DNA of 64,000 bases from CAILKP01 sp038231815 (GTDB lineage: Bacteria; Planctomycetota; Phycisphaerae; Phycisphaerales; UBA1924), in assembly GCA_038231815.1 (NCBI GenBank), contig JBBRKQ010000002.1, positions 19,334 to 83,333 on the forward strand. Direction: 5' to 3'. Position numbers and translations under genes: made by a program. The first letter of the stretch is position 1, and every line of letters begins with the position of its first letter. The notes beneath the pieces are model-generated. The model made no database searches. It was not told the DNA's origin and saw only the letters and a list, made by a program, of their open reading frames with translations. Shown piece by piece: positions 63,994 through 64,000 of the stretch.

Positions 63994-64000
63994 TACTTCA

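Overview
The window looks like chromosomal DNA of a planctomycete, most likely class Phycisphaerae. The basis is the combination of three secreted proteins ending in a double EF-hand-like segment and a terminal Gly-Cys (the GC-type dockerin tail), several PEP-CTERM-like tails, SUMF1/FGE-fold secreted proteins, an ECF sigma factor next to a kinase-like gene, a fused AroD-AroE enzyme and very large repeat-built surface proteins. DNA is moderately GC-rich. No integrase, transposase, phage module or CRISPR array was seen, so this is ordinary chromosome with a heavy load of exported proteins.

Layout. 1-5.6 kb: end of a probable sensor kinase gene overlapping a KdpE-like response regulator, a tRNA-like fragment, an S46 peptidase, holA and tRNA-Arg(TCT). 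5.6-19.4 kb: one giant surface-protein gene with a DUF4347 head, about 28 units of exactly 129 codons and 7 Ig-like units; as read here it is broken by a TAG and a one-base frameshift close together. 19.4-29.1 kb: a GC-dockerin protein, tRNA-Arg(TCG), hrpA, a SUMF1-like protein, a decayed short secreted ORF, and a P-domain/S74 self-processing protein. 29.3-31.4 kb: kdsA converging on an M16 peptidase. 31.6-40.7 kb: a pilin-like protein, an M12B-type metalloprotease and a subtilisin, both proteases with GC-dockerin tails, and an AIM24 protein. 40.9-45.5 kb: aat, a catalytically dead kinase-like membrane protein overlapping an ECF sigma factor, and a TlpA-TPR protein. 45.4-50.2 kb: a repeat-rich divergent intergenic region and a tricorn-type protease. 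50.2-57.1 kb: a Fic fragment, pabB, a nonsense-interrupted SUMF1 gene, hisS and fused aroDE. 57.1-64 kb: a PEP-CTERM protein, a tandem thioredoxin-fold protein, a TrmH-type methyltransferase, an S41 peptidase and thiE.

How it fits together. Most genes stand alone with their own terminators. Real coupling is visible only at the kdp-like pair (4-nt overlap) and the pseudokinase/sigma pair (17-nt overlap). The common theme is the cell envelope: six peptidases or peptidase-like proteins (S46, M16, M12B, S8, tricorn, S41), two thioredoxin-fold proteins, and three kinds of surface-sorting tail. Housekeeping genes (holA, hrpA, hisS, aat, aroDE, pabB, thiE, kdsA) are interspersed. The most notable observations are the broken giant repeat gene, the pseudokinase-ECF pair, the GC-dockerin protease set, the P-domain/S74 architecture, and tandem repeats placed in signal or anchor segments.
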